This document shows positions 1 through 6,527 of a stretch of 6,974 nt of DNA, one piece after another. The stretch spans positions 1-6,974 of the forward strand of contig CABQAA010000109.1 of assembly GCA_902461995.1 (NCBI GenBank). Direction: 5' to 3'. The translations under genes and the position numbers were made by a program. The notes below the pieces were generated by a model, which did no database searches, was not told the DNA's origin, and worked only from the letters and a program-made list of their open reading frames with translations. Positions within the stretch are counted from its first letter, which is position 1; each line of letters starts with the position of its first letter. This stretch comes from an uncultured Oscillospiraceae bacterium (GTDB taxonomy: Bacteria > Bacillota > Clostridia > Oscillospirales > Acutalibacteraceae).

Positions 1-1
1 A

Positions 2-652
2 GGGGAACTTCGGGAGCGGCTGGCCGCTTATTTTTTGGCCATGCCGCCTCTCGATAAACAGAATAGCAGCCAGCGGCGCCAGACCCGCCGTGCCTTAAAC
101 GCCTGTTGGGATTTGGACATGGCGTCTCTGCTCGTTTACCATGCGGCCGGCCGGCCGCTTATGGCGGGCGACCTGGGCCGTTTTCTGGCGGCCACTCTTC
201 ATGGGGCCAAGGCCGTTTTGCAGGATGCCGTCTCGGTGCGGCTGACCCTTCCGTCCCGTCCTTTTCCCAGTGTGTTCCAGCCCCGTATGGTGCAGCTCGC
301 CCTCATCGCCCTGCTGCGGGATGCCTGCCTATCCGGGGCGAGCACTCTCCAGATCTCGGTCGAGGCCGGTTCCCGCGCCCTGCGCTTGCTGTGCACATCC
401 GACCGAGCCGGGAGTTATTCCCCTGCCGCCAGGCTGGCAAAAGAAACCGCCGCGCGGCATGGCGGCGCTTTTCTGCGCCCCTGCAGCACGGCGGAACCAC
501 TCCATCCGTTTCCCGTTTTTGTATCGGCACTGGGATTCCCCGCCATGACGGCGGCCGGAGCGGGCGGATTTTCGTTTCCTTCGGCGGAGGAACTGCTTGC
601 CAACCCGCTCTCCCCTCTTTATACCGGCCTTTACTCGATTTTGGAGGAATAG
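2..652 (+). CDS. Degenerate histidine-kinase-like ATPase protein, C-terminal part (5' truncated)
   Basis: The reading frame is open from the left edge (first full codon at base 2) to TAG at 650-652, giving 216 visible residues; the true start lies outside the window. A TTG at 35 and an ATG at 41 are in frame but have no ribosome site, and the frame stays open before them, so they are probably internal. In numbering from base 2, residues about 98-130 (MVQLALIALLRDA, then an alternating hydrophobic ISVEAG...LRLLCTSD pattern) resemble the N-box helix and following strand of a HATPase_c (GHKL) domain. The stretch AARLAKETAARHGG resembles the helix after the glycine-rich lid in histidine kinases. 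The N-box Asn and a clear DxGxG motif are not visible, so ATP binding is doubtful. No phospho-acceptor His region can be assigned. This may be a sensor-kinase relative that lost catalysis, or a remote family. The end overlaps the facing membrane-protein gene. Confidence 0.6.
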   Translation, partial: GELRERLAAYFLAMPPLDKQNSSQRRQTRRALNACWDLDMASLLVYHAAGRPLMAGDLGRFLAATLHGAKAVLQDAVSVRLTLPSRPFPSVFQPRMVQLALIALLRDACLSGASTLQISVEAGSRALRLLCTSDRAGSYSPAARLAKETAARHGGAFLRPCSTAEPLHPFPVFVSALGFPAMTAAGAGGFSFPSAEELLANPLSPLYTGLYSILEE

Positions 653-1647
653 TCTTTTAAAATATCGTCCACATCCGGCCGAGCCGCTTCGGGCGCAACC
701 GGAGTTTCGGTGCGGATCCAGCCCTCTTCCGGAACCGGAGCCGCATCCCGCACGGATGCCTCCTGCGGATCTTCGGGTCCCGACGGATCCGTGGGTTCAG
801 TCTCTGCCGTCTCAGGGGCATAGGGCCGCCCATACGCCTGGGCGAAAGCAAAAGCGAGCGCGAAGAGCCCGATGCAGAAATCCACCGGTGTCGCGAGAAC
901 ACAGGCCTCGGCCGCGTCCAGATGGCCCATGACGACCATGATGAAATGGGTCGCCGGACCGGTCAGCGCACACAGAGCGGCAGCAAGCGAAACACCCACC
1001 AAGAACCGGGGACGGCTGTTTCCGACCCCCGCAGTATACCGAGCAAAGAACAGAAAGAACAGCATGACGAAAATCATCATGATGAAATCGTAAAAGCTGC
1101 GGTAGACGTTGATGGCGCTGATATAGGACATCTCATATCGGGCCAGCCGCATCCAGATCCACAAAACCGGGCAGAGCGCCCACAGGCGATAGACGCCCGG
1201 ACGGCTGCCGTCCTCCTGGAGCCAGAGCAGGCCCAGCCGGAACAGGAAGGCCCCTCCCGCTATACCAAAGAAAATGGAAAGGGACAACACCAACTGATCG
1301 GCAATTCCCATCGATTCTACCGTGGGGGCGGGAGCCGTGTGATTAAAAAGCCAGTTCCACGTGTCAAACAGACAGGAAACCACCAGCGCCGCGCCCGCCA
1401 GCATCCCGAGGGCGGCCGTGGGCTTCAGCCACACACCCGAAACCTGCAGAGGCTCCTGACGGCGAAGGCCCGTCCAGATCAGCACCCCCAGCATGGTCAG
1501 CAACATCACGGCAATGACCACATAACTCAAACGGAACAGACCGTCCTGCCGGTTCAGCATATGCGGCGTGATCCAAGCACGCAGCGCCAGGACCACGACG
1601 ACCATTGCCGTCGTCAGAAACGCCGCGTTTTTATACTGTTTCTGCAT
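631..1647 (-). CDS. Polytopic membrane protein of unknown function, 338 aa
   Basis: This protein is not recognised as a named family. From the ATG at 1647-1645 it is 338 residues. Hydrophobic segments lie near residues 9-26, 39-60, 76-94, 118-142, 153-168, 183-204, 214-241 and 247-270, so about seven or eight membrane spans are likely. Residues 271-338 form a soluble tail rich in Pro, Glu and Asp with no obvious fold, ending in a short charged segment (DVDDILKDYSSKIE). Arg/Tyr-rich short loops (around 167-184) separate the central spans. The frame is open further upstream, but that part lies across the terminator hairpin and inside the citrate synthase gene. The internal ATG is therefore preferred, although its ribosome site is weak (only GGG-type purines a few bases before it). 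The last 22 bp overlap the facing gene. The tail could be an interaction segment (inference). Confidence 0.72.
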   Translation of the reverse strand: MQKQYKNAAFLTTAMVVVVLALRAWITPHMLNRQDGLFRLSYVVIAVMLLTMLGVLIWTGLRRQEPLQVSGVWLKPTAALGMLAGAALVVSCLFDTWNWLFNHTAPAPTVESMGIADQLVLSLSIFFGIAGGAFLFRLGLLWLQEDGSRPGVYRLWALCPVLWIWMRLARYEMSYISAINVYRSFYDFIMMIFVMLFFLFFARYTAGVGNSRPRFLVGVSLAAALCALTGPATHFIMVVMGHLDAAEACVLATPVDFCIGLFALAFAFAQAYGRPYAPETAETEPTDPSGPEDPQEASVRDAAPVPEEGWIRTETPVAPEAARPDVDDILKDYSSKIE

Positions 1648-1689
1648 GAGAACACCCGATTTCCCGTCATTTTCCCAAATAAAACACAT

Positions 1690-1720
1690 CCGGTGGAGGA
1701 ACCATCCGTCCCTCCACCGG
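1690..1720 (-). terminator. Hairpin terminator behind citrate synthase
   Basis: A perfect 10-bp stem is seen, CCGGTGGAGG (1690-1699) pairing with CCTCCACCGG (1711-1720), with an 11-nt loop. Reading on the minus strand, the stem is followed by a T-rich stretch (ATGTGTTTTATTT, about 1689-1677). This fits a Rho-independent terminator for the citrate synthase transcript, whose stop codon is 52 bp upstream. The T-run is interrupted, so efficiency is uncertain. The same hairpin would also lie at the start of the transcript from the putative promoter at 1724-1752. Confidence 0.65.
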
Positions 1721-1723
1721 ACC

Positions 1724-1752
1724 ATCATAGCACATTTTCCCCCGGATGAAAA
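1724..1752 (-). promoter_or_regulatory. Putative extended -10 promoter for the membrane protein gene
   Basis: On the minus strand a -10 box TATGAT (1729-1724) is preceded by TGC, an extended -10 element. A weak -35 box TTTTCA (1752-1747, four of six matches) lies 17 bp upstream. The expected transcription start is near 1717, giving a leader of about 70 nt before the ATG at 1647. It sits between the end of citrate synthase and the terminator hairpin, which would let the membrane protein gene be transcribed separately. This is read from motif matches only. Confidence 0.42.
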
Positions 1753-1772
1753 GGGGAACCGCGCATTCTTTC

Positions 1773-3143
1773 TTATTCCCCGGTCCGTTCGCTGAGCGGA
1801 ACATACGCCTGCCGTTTGGCGAGCGACTTGTAGGCCGGCCGGATGATCCGGCCGCCGGTGAGGTTCTCCTCGATCCGGTGGGCGCACCAACCGGGCATCC
1901 GTGCCACGGCGAACAGCGGGGTGAACAGGTCGGGGTGGATCCCGAGGGACCGGTAAACCAGCCCCGAATACATATCCACATTCGCGCACAGCGCCTTATC
2001 GTTTCCTTTCAGGCGGGCGAACACCTCCGGTGTCAGCCGTTCCACCGATTCGAGAAGTCGGAACTCGGCGCCGTATCCCTTCCGTTCGGCAAGATCGCGG
2101 GCGTAGTGCTTCAGGATAACCGCCCGGGGATCGGACAGGGTGTACACCGCGTGGCCCATGCCGTAGATCTTTCCGGAGCGGTCGCCCGCCTCTTTGCGGA
2201 TGAGCTTTTCGAGGAACGCGGCCACTTCGTCGTCGTTTTCCCAGTTCCCGACCCCGGCCTTGATCGCCTCGAGCATTCCCATGACCTTGATGTTCGCGCC
2301 ACCGTGCAGCGGGCCTTTGAGCGCCCCGATCGCCGCCGCGATGGCGGAGTAGGTGTCGGTTCCGGAGGAGGAAAGCACCCGGGCAGCAAAAGTCGAGTTG
2401 TTGCCGCCACCGTGTTCGGCATGAAGCATCAGGCACAGATCGAGCAGCTTGGCCTCTTCATCGGTATAGGAGGCGTCAGCGCGAATGGTGCGCAAGATCG
2501 TTTCGGACGTAGACAGACCCGGCTCGAGCGGATGGACATACATACTCTCCCGGTCGTAATGCCGGCGCTTGACCTGATAGGAATACCCCATGATGGTCGG
2601 CAGCATGGCGATGAGCTCGATGGACTGCCGCAGGACATTCTCCATAGACAGATCGTCCGGATTGTCGTCGTAGGAATAGAGGGCGAGGACCGACCGGGCC
2701 AGCTTGTTCATAATATTCGGAGAGGGGGCTTTGATGATCATGTCCTCCGCGAAATACTCGGGCAGCTCCCGGCACTCGGAGAGCAGCGAGGTGAAGGCGT
2801 CCAGCTGCTTAGGGGTGGGCAGGGTGCCGAACAGCAGCAGCCAGATCGTCTCTTCAAACCCGAACCGGTTTTCCGATACGCAGCCCCTGACGAGTTCTCC
2901 CACATCCACGCCGCGGTAGATTAAATGGCCTTCCACCGGGGCCTTTTCCCCTTCACTGAGCACATAGCCGTGCACGTTGCAGATCAGGGTCAGCCCCGCC
3001 ATAACGCCGCTGCCGTCCGCGTTTCGAAGTCCACGTTTGACGTCGTATTGTTCAAATTTTGCCGGATCGATCCGGTTATTTTTCTTGAATTCCTCGCATA
3101 GAGATGTAAATGTGGCGTTGGACAACCTGCCGTCCGTGTGCAT
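1773..3143 (-). CDS. gltA: Citrate synthase
   Basis: This enzyme condenses acetyl-CoA with oxaloacetate to citrate in the cytoplasm. The 456-residue product carries the family signatures in order: LIYRGVD at 75-80, the active-site loop LHAEHGGGNNS at 240-250, GPLHGGAN at 277-284 with the substrate His280, GMGHAVY at 328-334, ANVDMYSG at 387-394 with the catalytic Asp390, and FAVARMPGW at 411-419 with Arg415. All catalytic positions expected for citrate synthase are present. The N-terminal 50 or so residues are an extension relative to short Gram-positive citrate synthases. The start is supported by GGAAGGGAG (3160-3152) eight bases before the ATG and by a strong promoter 40 bp further up. The gene appears monocistronic. 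No aconitase or isocitrate dehydrogenase is nearby, so a role in glutamate supply is inferred. A 2-methylcitrate synthase activity cannot be excluded from sequence. Confidence 0.96.
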   Translation of the reverse strand: MHTDGRLSNATFTSLCEEFKKNNRIDPAKFEQYDVKRGLRNADGSGVMAGLTLICNVHGYVLSEGEKAPVEGHLIYRGVDVGELVRGCVSENRFGFEETIWLLLFGTLPTPKQLDAFTSLLSECRELPEYFAEDMIIKAPSPNIMNKLARSVLALYSYDDNPDDLSMENVLRQSIELIAMLPTIMGYSYQVKRRHYDRESMYVHPLEPGLSTSETILRTIRADASYTDEEAKLLDLCLMLHAEHGGGNNSTFAARVLSSSGTDTYSAIAAAIGALKGPLHGGANIKVMGMLEAIKAGVGNWENDDEVAAFLEKLIRKEAGDRSGKIYGMGHAVYTLSDPRAVILKHYARDLAERKGYGAEFRLLESVERLTPEVFARLKGNDKALCANVDMYSGLVYRSLGIHPDLFTPLFAVARMPGWCAHRIEENLTGGRIIRPAYKSLAKRQAYVPLSERTGE

Positions 3144-3184
3144 GGCGGGTGCTCCCTTCCTTGATATCCAGCGTATTGAGATCC

Positions 3185-3213
3185 ATTATAGCCATTCCCC
3201 GCAGTGAAGTCAA
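3185..3213 (-). promoter_or_regulatory. Sigma-A-type promoter of citrate synthase
   Basis: On the minus strand TTGACT (3213-3208) and a perfect TATAAT (3190-3185) are separated by exactly 17 bp. The predicted transcription start is near 3178, giving a leader of about 35 nt that contains the ribosome site GGAAGGGAG. No operator-like inverted repeat is evident next to it. The near-consensus form suggests strong vegetative expression. Confidence 0.8.
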
Positions 3214-3362
3214 GAGAAAAGTTGCGCGAAATGCAGCTTTAATTCCTTTATCATTCATTTTAGATCGAAGTTAACCGAAATTTCCCCTGAGTTTCCTCTC
3301 GTTTTGAAATGTGGAGAAAATAATCCATCACAGTCTATGGCAACTCGAAAGGATGACCATCG

Positions 3363-4370
3363 ATGAAACGATACGCTCTTCTGATTCTCTGCTGTTACAT
3401 CGTTTTGCTGCTCCTCCCCCTGCCTGCCCTTGGGGTTTTGGGAAACGGCGAGCTGCCGCCCTCCTCGTTGCCGCTGGATTCCCCCTCTTCCTCAGAAAAC
3501 TCCGAGCCGGAACCGAAAAGCGGAGTTTTCAAGGTTTTGGATCCTGCCAGCGGCACGGTCTACACCTATTCGGAGCGGGACTTTGTTCTGTACACCGTGG
3601 CGAGCGAAATGCCCGCCTCCTATCAATCCGAGGCCCTCAAGGCTCAGGCCGTGGCCTCTTTTACCTATTATAGTTACCGGCGGGAACTAAACGCCTCGAA
3701 CCCCGATCCGGCCCTGCAGGGCGCGGACTTTTCCGGGAACATGCCGCAGACCTTTCCCGCCATCTATTCCCCCGAGGGATTGCGGGAACGGTGGGGCGAG
3801 AAGTTCGACGCCTATTACCAAAAGCTCGCCGCAGCGGTCGACGAGGTGATGGGCCGCCGTCTGCTGTACGACGGCCGCCTGATTTTCGCCGCCTATCATG
3901 CTATCAATTCCGGCACTACCGAAACGGCGGAGGTCGTGTGGGGAAAGGATTATCCCTATCTGCAGTCGGTTCCGAGTCCCGGCGACAAATTGTCCCCCGA
4001 CTATCAGTCGAATGCCTCTTTCACCGCTGAGGAATTTTCCGCCAAACTGACGGCCGCCGTCGCCGGACTGACGCTTGAAGGGGACGCGGCCGGCTGGATT
4101 ACGGGAGAGCCTGCCTGTTCCCCGGCCGGAACCGTCACGGCCCTGACTGTCGGCGGACAGAACCTGACGGGACGGCAGATCCGGGAAGCATTTGGACTGC
4201 GTTCGGCCTGTTTTACCTCCGCCTTCGCAGACGGCAGCTTTGCTTTCTCGGTCCAGGGCTATGGCCATGGAGCCGGCATGAGTCAGTACGGAGCCGACTA
4301 TATGGCCAGACAGGGGTTCAAATGGGATGAAATTCTCTCCCATTACTACACCGGTGTGACCATTGTGTAG
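3363..4370 (+). CDS. spoIID: SpoIID-family sporulation lytic transglycosylase
   Basis: SpoIID is a membrane-anchored lytic transglycosylase that cleaves peptidoglycan glycan strands denuded by SpoIIP and drives forespore engulfment from the mother cell. The 335-residue product starts with MKR and a hydrophobic segment (about 4-26), a signal anchor. A Pro/Ser-rich linker follows (about 30-52), then a complete SpoIID domain (about 55-335). Visible hallmarks are VLYTVASEMPASYQ with the catalytic Glu82, LKAQAVASFTYY at 92-103, AYHAINSGTTETAEVVWG at 177-194, the SVPSPGD motif at 202-208, and GYGHGAGMSQYGADYMA at 299-315 followed by ILSHYYTGV. The length is normal for the family. The start is supported by AAAGGA (3348-3353) nine bases before the ATG. 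It stands alone and diverges from citrate synthase. No convincing sigma-E promoter could be picked out upstream. A paralogous SpoIID/LytB protein outside sporulation is the main alternative. Confidence 0.93.
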   Translation: MKRYALLILCCYIVLLLLPLPALGVLGNGELPPSSLPLDSPSSSENSEPEPKSGVFKVLDPASGTVYTYSERDFVLYTVASEMPASYQSEALKAQAVASFTYYSYRRELNASNPDPALQGADFSGNMPQTFPAIYSPEGLRERWGEKFDAYYQKLAAAVDEVMGRRLLYDGRLIFAAYHAINSGTTETAEVVWGKDYPYLQSVPSPGDKLSPDYQSNASFTAEEFSAKLTAAVAGLTLEGDAAGWITGEPACSPAGTVTALTVGGQNLTGRQIREAFGLRSACFTSAFADGSFAFSVQGYGHGAGMSQYGADYMARQGFKWDEILSHYYTGVTIV

Positions 4371-4547
4371 AACAGCGTGTTCCTTCCAGCTCTCCGAGCG
4401 GAACGGTGTATGAATAAGCCGTATTTCCGCTGCTGAAAGCCCACGGGGGCGACGACACATATCCGTTTCACCCATATAGAGGGGAAATCGCATTGATAGG
4501 TTCATTTCAAAGTCCGTATCCGCGCTTCATCCTGTCTGTATACAGCA

Positions 4548-4584
4548 AAGGGGCGCCCTCCTATGGGGACGCCCCTTGTTTTTT
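4548..4584 (+). terminator. Strong hairpin terminator between converging spoIID and nucleotidyltransferase genes
   Basis: AAGGGGCG (4548-4555) pairs with CGCCCCTT (4570-4577). A further inner stem CCTC/GGGG with a CTAT loop extends the hairpin past a single mismatch. A T-run follows on the plus strand (4579-4584), so it should stop spoIID transcription. The T-run runs into the stop codon of the minus-strand nucleotidyltransferase gene (TAA at 4585-4583). Read on the minus strand, the stem is followed by only a short T-run (TTTGCTGT), so it may work weakly in both directions. Confidence 0.85.
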
Positions 4585-5293
4585 AACAGCTGCCTTCGTG
4601 TATCTGTTTGGCTTTGATCAGATCGTTGACACAATCGATCTCGGTCCACGGGCAGCCAACCACATCTTCATAATATAGATCAAAATTATTTTTAAAAATC
4701 ATCTGCATCAGCACGTCTTCAAACCATTGGGTATATAGGCCGTTCTCCACCATCTTCTCAAGTTCCGTCCGATACGGCTTGAGCGTCTCGCCGTCCAATT
4801 TGGTAATCCCTACATATTCGCCGTAGCAGGTGTCAAGATCCTTTCCCATAACCACAATCCGTCCGTTGCTGACTTGTACATTGTAATCGCCGCCCTCTTT
4901 GATCGAACCGTCCACCAGCATCACCGGACGTTCCGTTTTCTGACATACGATATCGCGCATCATATTCTCCGAAACCACAATATCTCCGTTTAGCAGAACT
5001 ACATTATTGTCGTTCAAATACTCCCGGGCACACCACAAGGATCCCATGGAATTTGTCACGGCGTAAAACGGGTTGTAAACAAAATGTACTCCCGAAATAC
5101 TCTGTTCGACCTTGTCATGCATAAACCCTGTAACCGCCACAATCGTGGCTTCGGGATCATAACGGCGGATCAGCATAACCATCCGCTGGAAAACGGAGGT
5201 ATGCTCGTCGAGCATGTACATCGATTTCGGTGAAAGCAACGTCAGCGGCTGCAGACGGCTTCCCTTTCCGGCAATCATAAAAATATACGTCAT
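4583..5293 (-). CDS. LicC/PntC-like nucleotidyltransferase (probable CTP-dependent)
   Basis: This is a small sugar-nucleotide-transferase-fold protein of 236 residues, the size of LicC (phosphocholine cytidylyltransferase) and PntC (2-aminoethylphosphonate cytidylyltransferase). The N-terminal nucleotide-binding loop is MIAGKGSRLQPLT at 6-18, followed by PK at 22-23. NPFYAVTNSMGSLW at 74-87 matches the TN...SL segment typical of the LicC branch. LLNGDIV at 100-106 supplies a metal-binding Asp104. Later acidic motifs are GEYVGITK at 158-165 and PWTEIDCVNDL at 215-225. The start has AAGGAG (5310-5305) eleven bases upstream, slightly far. It lies 27 bp behind the aminotransferase gene on the same strand, so the two are almost certainly one operon and probably share a pathway. 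CMP activation of 2-aminoethylphosphonate or a related aminoalcohol or amino sugar is inferred; substrate and nucleotide cannot be read from sequence. Confidence 0.85.
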   Translation of the reverse strand: MTYIFMIAGKGSRLQPLTLLSPKSMYMLDEHTSVFQRMVMLIRRYDPEATIVAVTGFMHDKVEQSISGVHFVYNPFYAVTNSMGSLWCAREYLNDNNVVLLNGDIVVSENMMRDIVCQKTERPVMLVDGSIKEGGDYNVQVSNGRIVVMGKDLDTCYGEYVGITKLDGETLKPYRTELEKMVENGLYTQWFEDVLMQMIFKNNFDLYYEDVVGCPWTEIDCVNDLIKAKQIHEGSC

Positions 5294-5320
5294 AATTATT
5301 TACGCTCCTTATCCTGTTTT

Positions 5321-6388
5321 TCAACGTCTGTCGAGTATGATCCGGATATGCTCCGCCAACTCTTGATGATCCTCCAGTGTATGGTTGCCGATATGTGCCA
5401 CCCGCAGTACACGGTCCTTCAGCATGCCGCCGCAGGGAGTGACTACGGTATCGTAATCGAGTTTCAGCCGCTCATAAACCATTTGCGCGTTCCCATCCGG
5501 GAAAATCACGGGAGTGATTGCACAGGAAAGAGGCGTTGCCGGCAGATCCAATCCCATGCTGCCGACACGGCCGCGAAAATCCTCCGCCAGACGGCGGACA
5601 TGCGTCAGGCGGCTGTCAAGGCCCTCCCTTTTCAGATGAACCAGCATGTCATGCAGTTCCAGCGCCACTCCGACAGCCGGGGTGAAGGGGGTCTGCCCGC
5701 GTTTCAGATTCTCCACGTGCTCTTGAAAATCCAAATACATCGATCGGCGAGGATTTTTCACCACTCTTTCGGTATATAGGCGGCGGCTAAGATTTACGAA
5801 GCTCATGCCAGGTGACAGCGCCAGTCCTTTTTGACTGCTTAGAATTGTGGCATCGGCTCCGATTTGTTTGACAGAATACGCATCCGCCAAAAACGAACTA
5901 ATGGCATCCACCACGAAATACATACCGTTTCGCTTGCAGAAAGCCGACAGCATGGCCGCATCATAAAGTTGCCCGGTCGAGGTCTCATGTATATTCACGA
6001 GGAGTGCCGTATATCTCTGTCCCTCATACGGAGTCAGACATTCTTCGGTCAGCGGTTTTCCGAACGGGAGATGAATGACATCGAAAGGGAGATTGTGCAA
6101 CGCGCATATTTCCGCAAAACGGTGCCCGAACGTGCCGCCGTCGATCAGAAGAACACGGTCGTCTTTGGTAAAACAATTCAGCACGGTAGCTTCCATCGCC
6201 GCTGTACCCGACGCGGTAAGAAAAACCATGCAGCTGTCCGCCGGAGCATCCAGAAAGCTCTGAAGCATTTGCTCCGACTCCAGCATCATAGCCGAAAATT
6301 CCGGGGTGCGAAAATACGGAAGCGGTTTTGCCGCCACGTCCAGCGTATGGGGATACATCGCCACCGGCCCTACTGTAAAAACCTTCAA
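5321..6388 (-). CDS. Class V aminotransferase, 2-aminoethylphosphonate:pyruvate transaminase-like
   Basis: This is a PLP-dependent fold-type I enzyme. From the TTG at 6388 it has 355 residues. Motifs: FTVGPVAMYP at 4-13, the PLP-phosphate loop LTASGTAAMEA at 57-67, HETSTGQLYD at 134-143, VVDAISSFLAD at 159-169 with Asp161 for the PLP ring nitrogen, SSQKGLALSPG at 184-194 with the Schiff-base Lys187, and LRVAHIGN at 328-335 with a likely substrate-carboxylate Arg329. This pattern fits the PhnW/alanine-glyoxylate transaminase family and looks intact. The TTG start is chosen because GGAGG (6403-6399) lies ten bases before it and the family begins directly with the FTVGP strand. In-frame ATGs at 6424 and 6454 lack a ribosome site. 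The downstream PntC/LicC-like gene favours 2-aminoethylphosphonate as product, with phosphonoacetaldehyde as acceptor. Alanine-glyoxylate or another aldehyde transamination is the alternative. Neither PepM nor phosphonopyruvate decarboxylase is nearby. Confidence 0.88.
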   Translation of the reverse strand: MKVFTVGPVAMYPHTLDVAAKPLPYFRTPEFSAMMLESEQMLQSFLDAPADSCMVFLTASGTAAMEATVLNCFTKDDRVLLIDGGTFGHRFAEICALHNLPFDVIHLPFGKPLTEECLTPYEGQRYTALLVNIHETSTGQLYDAAMLSAFCKRNGMYFVVDAISSFLADAYSVKQIGADATILSSQKGLALSPGMSFVNLSRRLYTERVVKNPRRSMYLDFQEHVENLKRGQTPFTPAVGVALELHDMLVHLKREGLDSRLTHVRRLAEDFRGRVGSMGLDLPATPLSCAITPVIFPDGNAQMVYERLKLDYDTVVTPCGGMLKDRVLRVAHIGNHTLEDHQELAEHIRIILDRR

Positions 6389-6398
6389 GCCAGCACAA

Positions 6399-6403
6399 CC
6401 TCC
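6399..6403 (-). promoter_or_regulatory. Ribosome binding site that selects a TTG start
   Basis: GGAGG on the minus strand (6403-6399) lies ten bases before the TTG at 6388-6386. The upstream in-frame ATG codons (6424 and 6454) have no such sequence, and starting there would add 12 or 22 residues not expected in this transaminase family. Confidence 0.7.
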
Positions 6404-6477
6404 AAGCTCAATACTTTTATACATTATCAAATAAACAGCCGACTCGATGAGCATTCACGCAACACTATTTGAACACC

Positions 6478-6506
6478 GTTGTATCATGCATGCATTCCCA
6501 TGTCAA
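6478..6506 (-). promoter_or_regulatory. Promoter of the aminotransferase-nucleotidyltransferase operon
   Basis: On the minus strand a perfect TTGACA (6506-6501) is followed, after a 17-bp spacer, by TACAAC (6483-6478), which is preceded by TGA and so forms an extended -10 element. Transcription should begin near 6471, giving a leader of about 80 nt before the TTG start. The spacer contains the 10-bp palindrome ATGCATGCAT (6486-6495), a position where a repressor could block RNA polymerase. The operon is therefore likely transcribed independently of the upstream sigma factor gene. Confidence 0.72.
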
Positions 6507-6527
6507 TCAAAAAGAAGGCTTTGCTTT

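Noticed and set aside
922..1749. A 275-codon plus-strand open frame opposite the membrane protein.
   Set aside because: Its translation is a His/Gln/Arg/Pro-rich, low-information sequence. The opposite strand gives coherent hydrophobic spans, so this is a shadow.
1648..1989. N-terminal extension of the membrane protein frame up to a start at 1989.
   Set aside because: It would run through the terminator hairpin and into the citrate synthase gene. The extension lacks hydrophobic or conserved character, and a promoter candidate lies downstream of that start.
1746..2924. A 392-codon plus-strand open frame opposite citrate synthase.
   Set aside because: It is antisense to a gene with all citrate synthase catalytic motifs. 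Its translation is rich in Gly, Arg, His and Asp without any domain pattern, as expected from the complement of high-GC coding sequence.
3214..3362. Possible sigma-E or sigma-A promoter for spoIID.
   Set aside because: TTGAAA at 3304-3309 has no -10 box at proper spacing, and no good sigma-E -10 (CATACA-type) with a matching -35 could be found.
4379..4404. Small inverted repeat after spoIID (GTTCC/GGAAC with inner GCTC/GAGC).
   Set aside because: The stem is short with a five-base bulge and has no T-run. The clear terminator is at 4548-4584, and I see nothing else recognisable in the 4371-4547 spacer.
3687..4505. A 272-codon minus-strand open frame opposite spoIID.
   Set aside because: The spoIID strand carries conserved SpoIID motifs throughout. 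The antisense frame shows no domain and no ribosome site.
4493..4678. A 61-codon plus-strand open frame starting at a TTG after spoIID.
   Set aside because: It runs straight through the strong terminator hairpin and into the antisense of the nucleotidyltransferase gene. The product has no recognisable features.
5864..6472. A 202-codon plus-strand open frame opposite the aminotransferase.
   Set aside because: Its translation is Arg/His-rich without a recognisable pattern, while the minus strand encodes an intact PLP enzyme.
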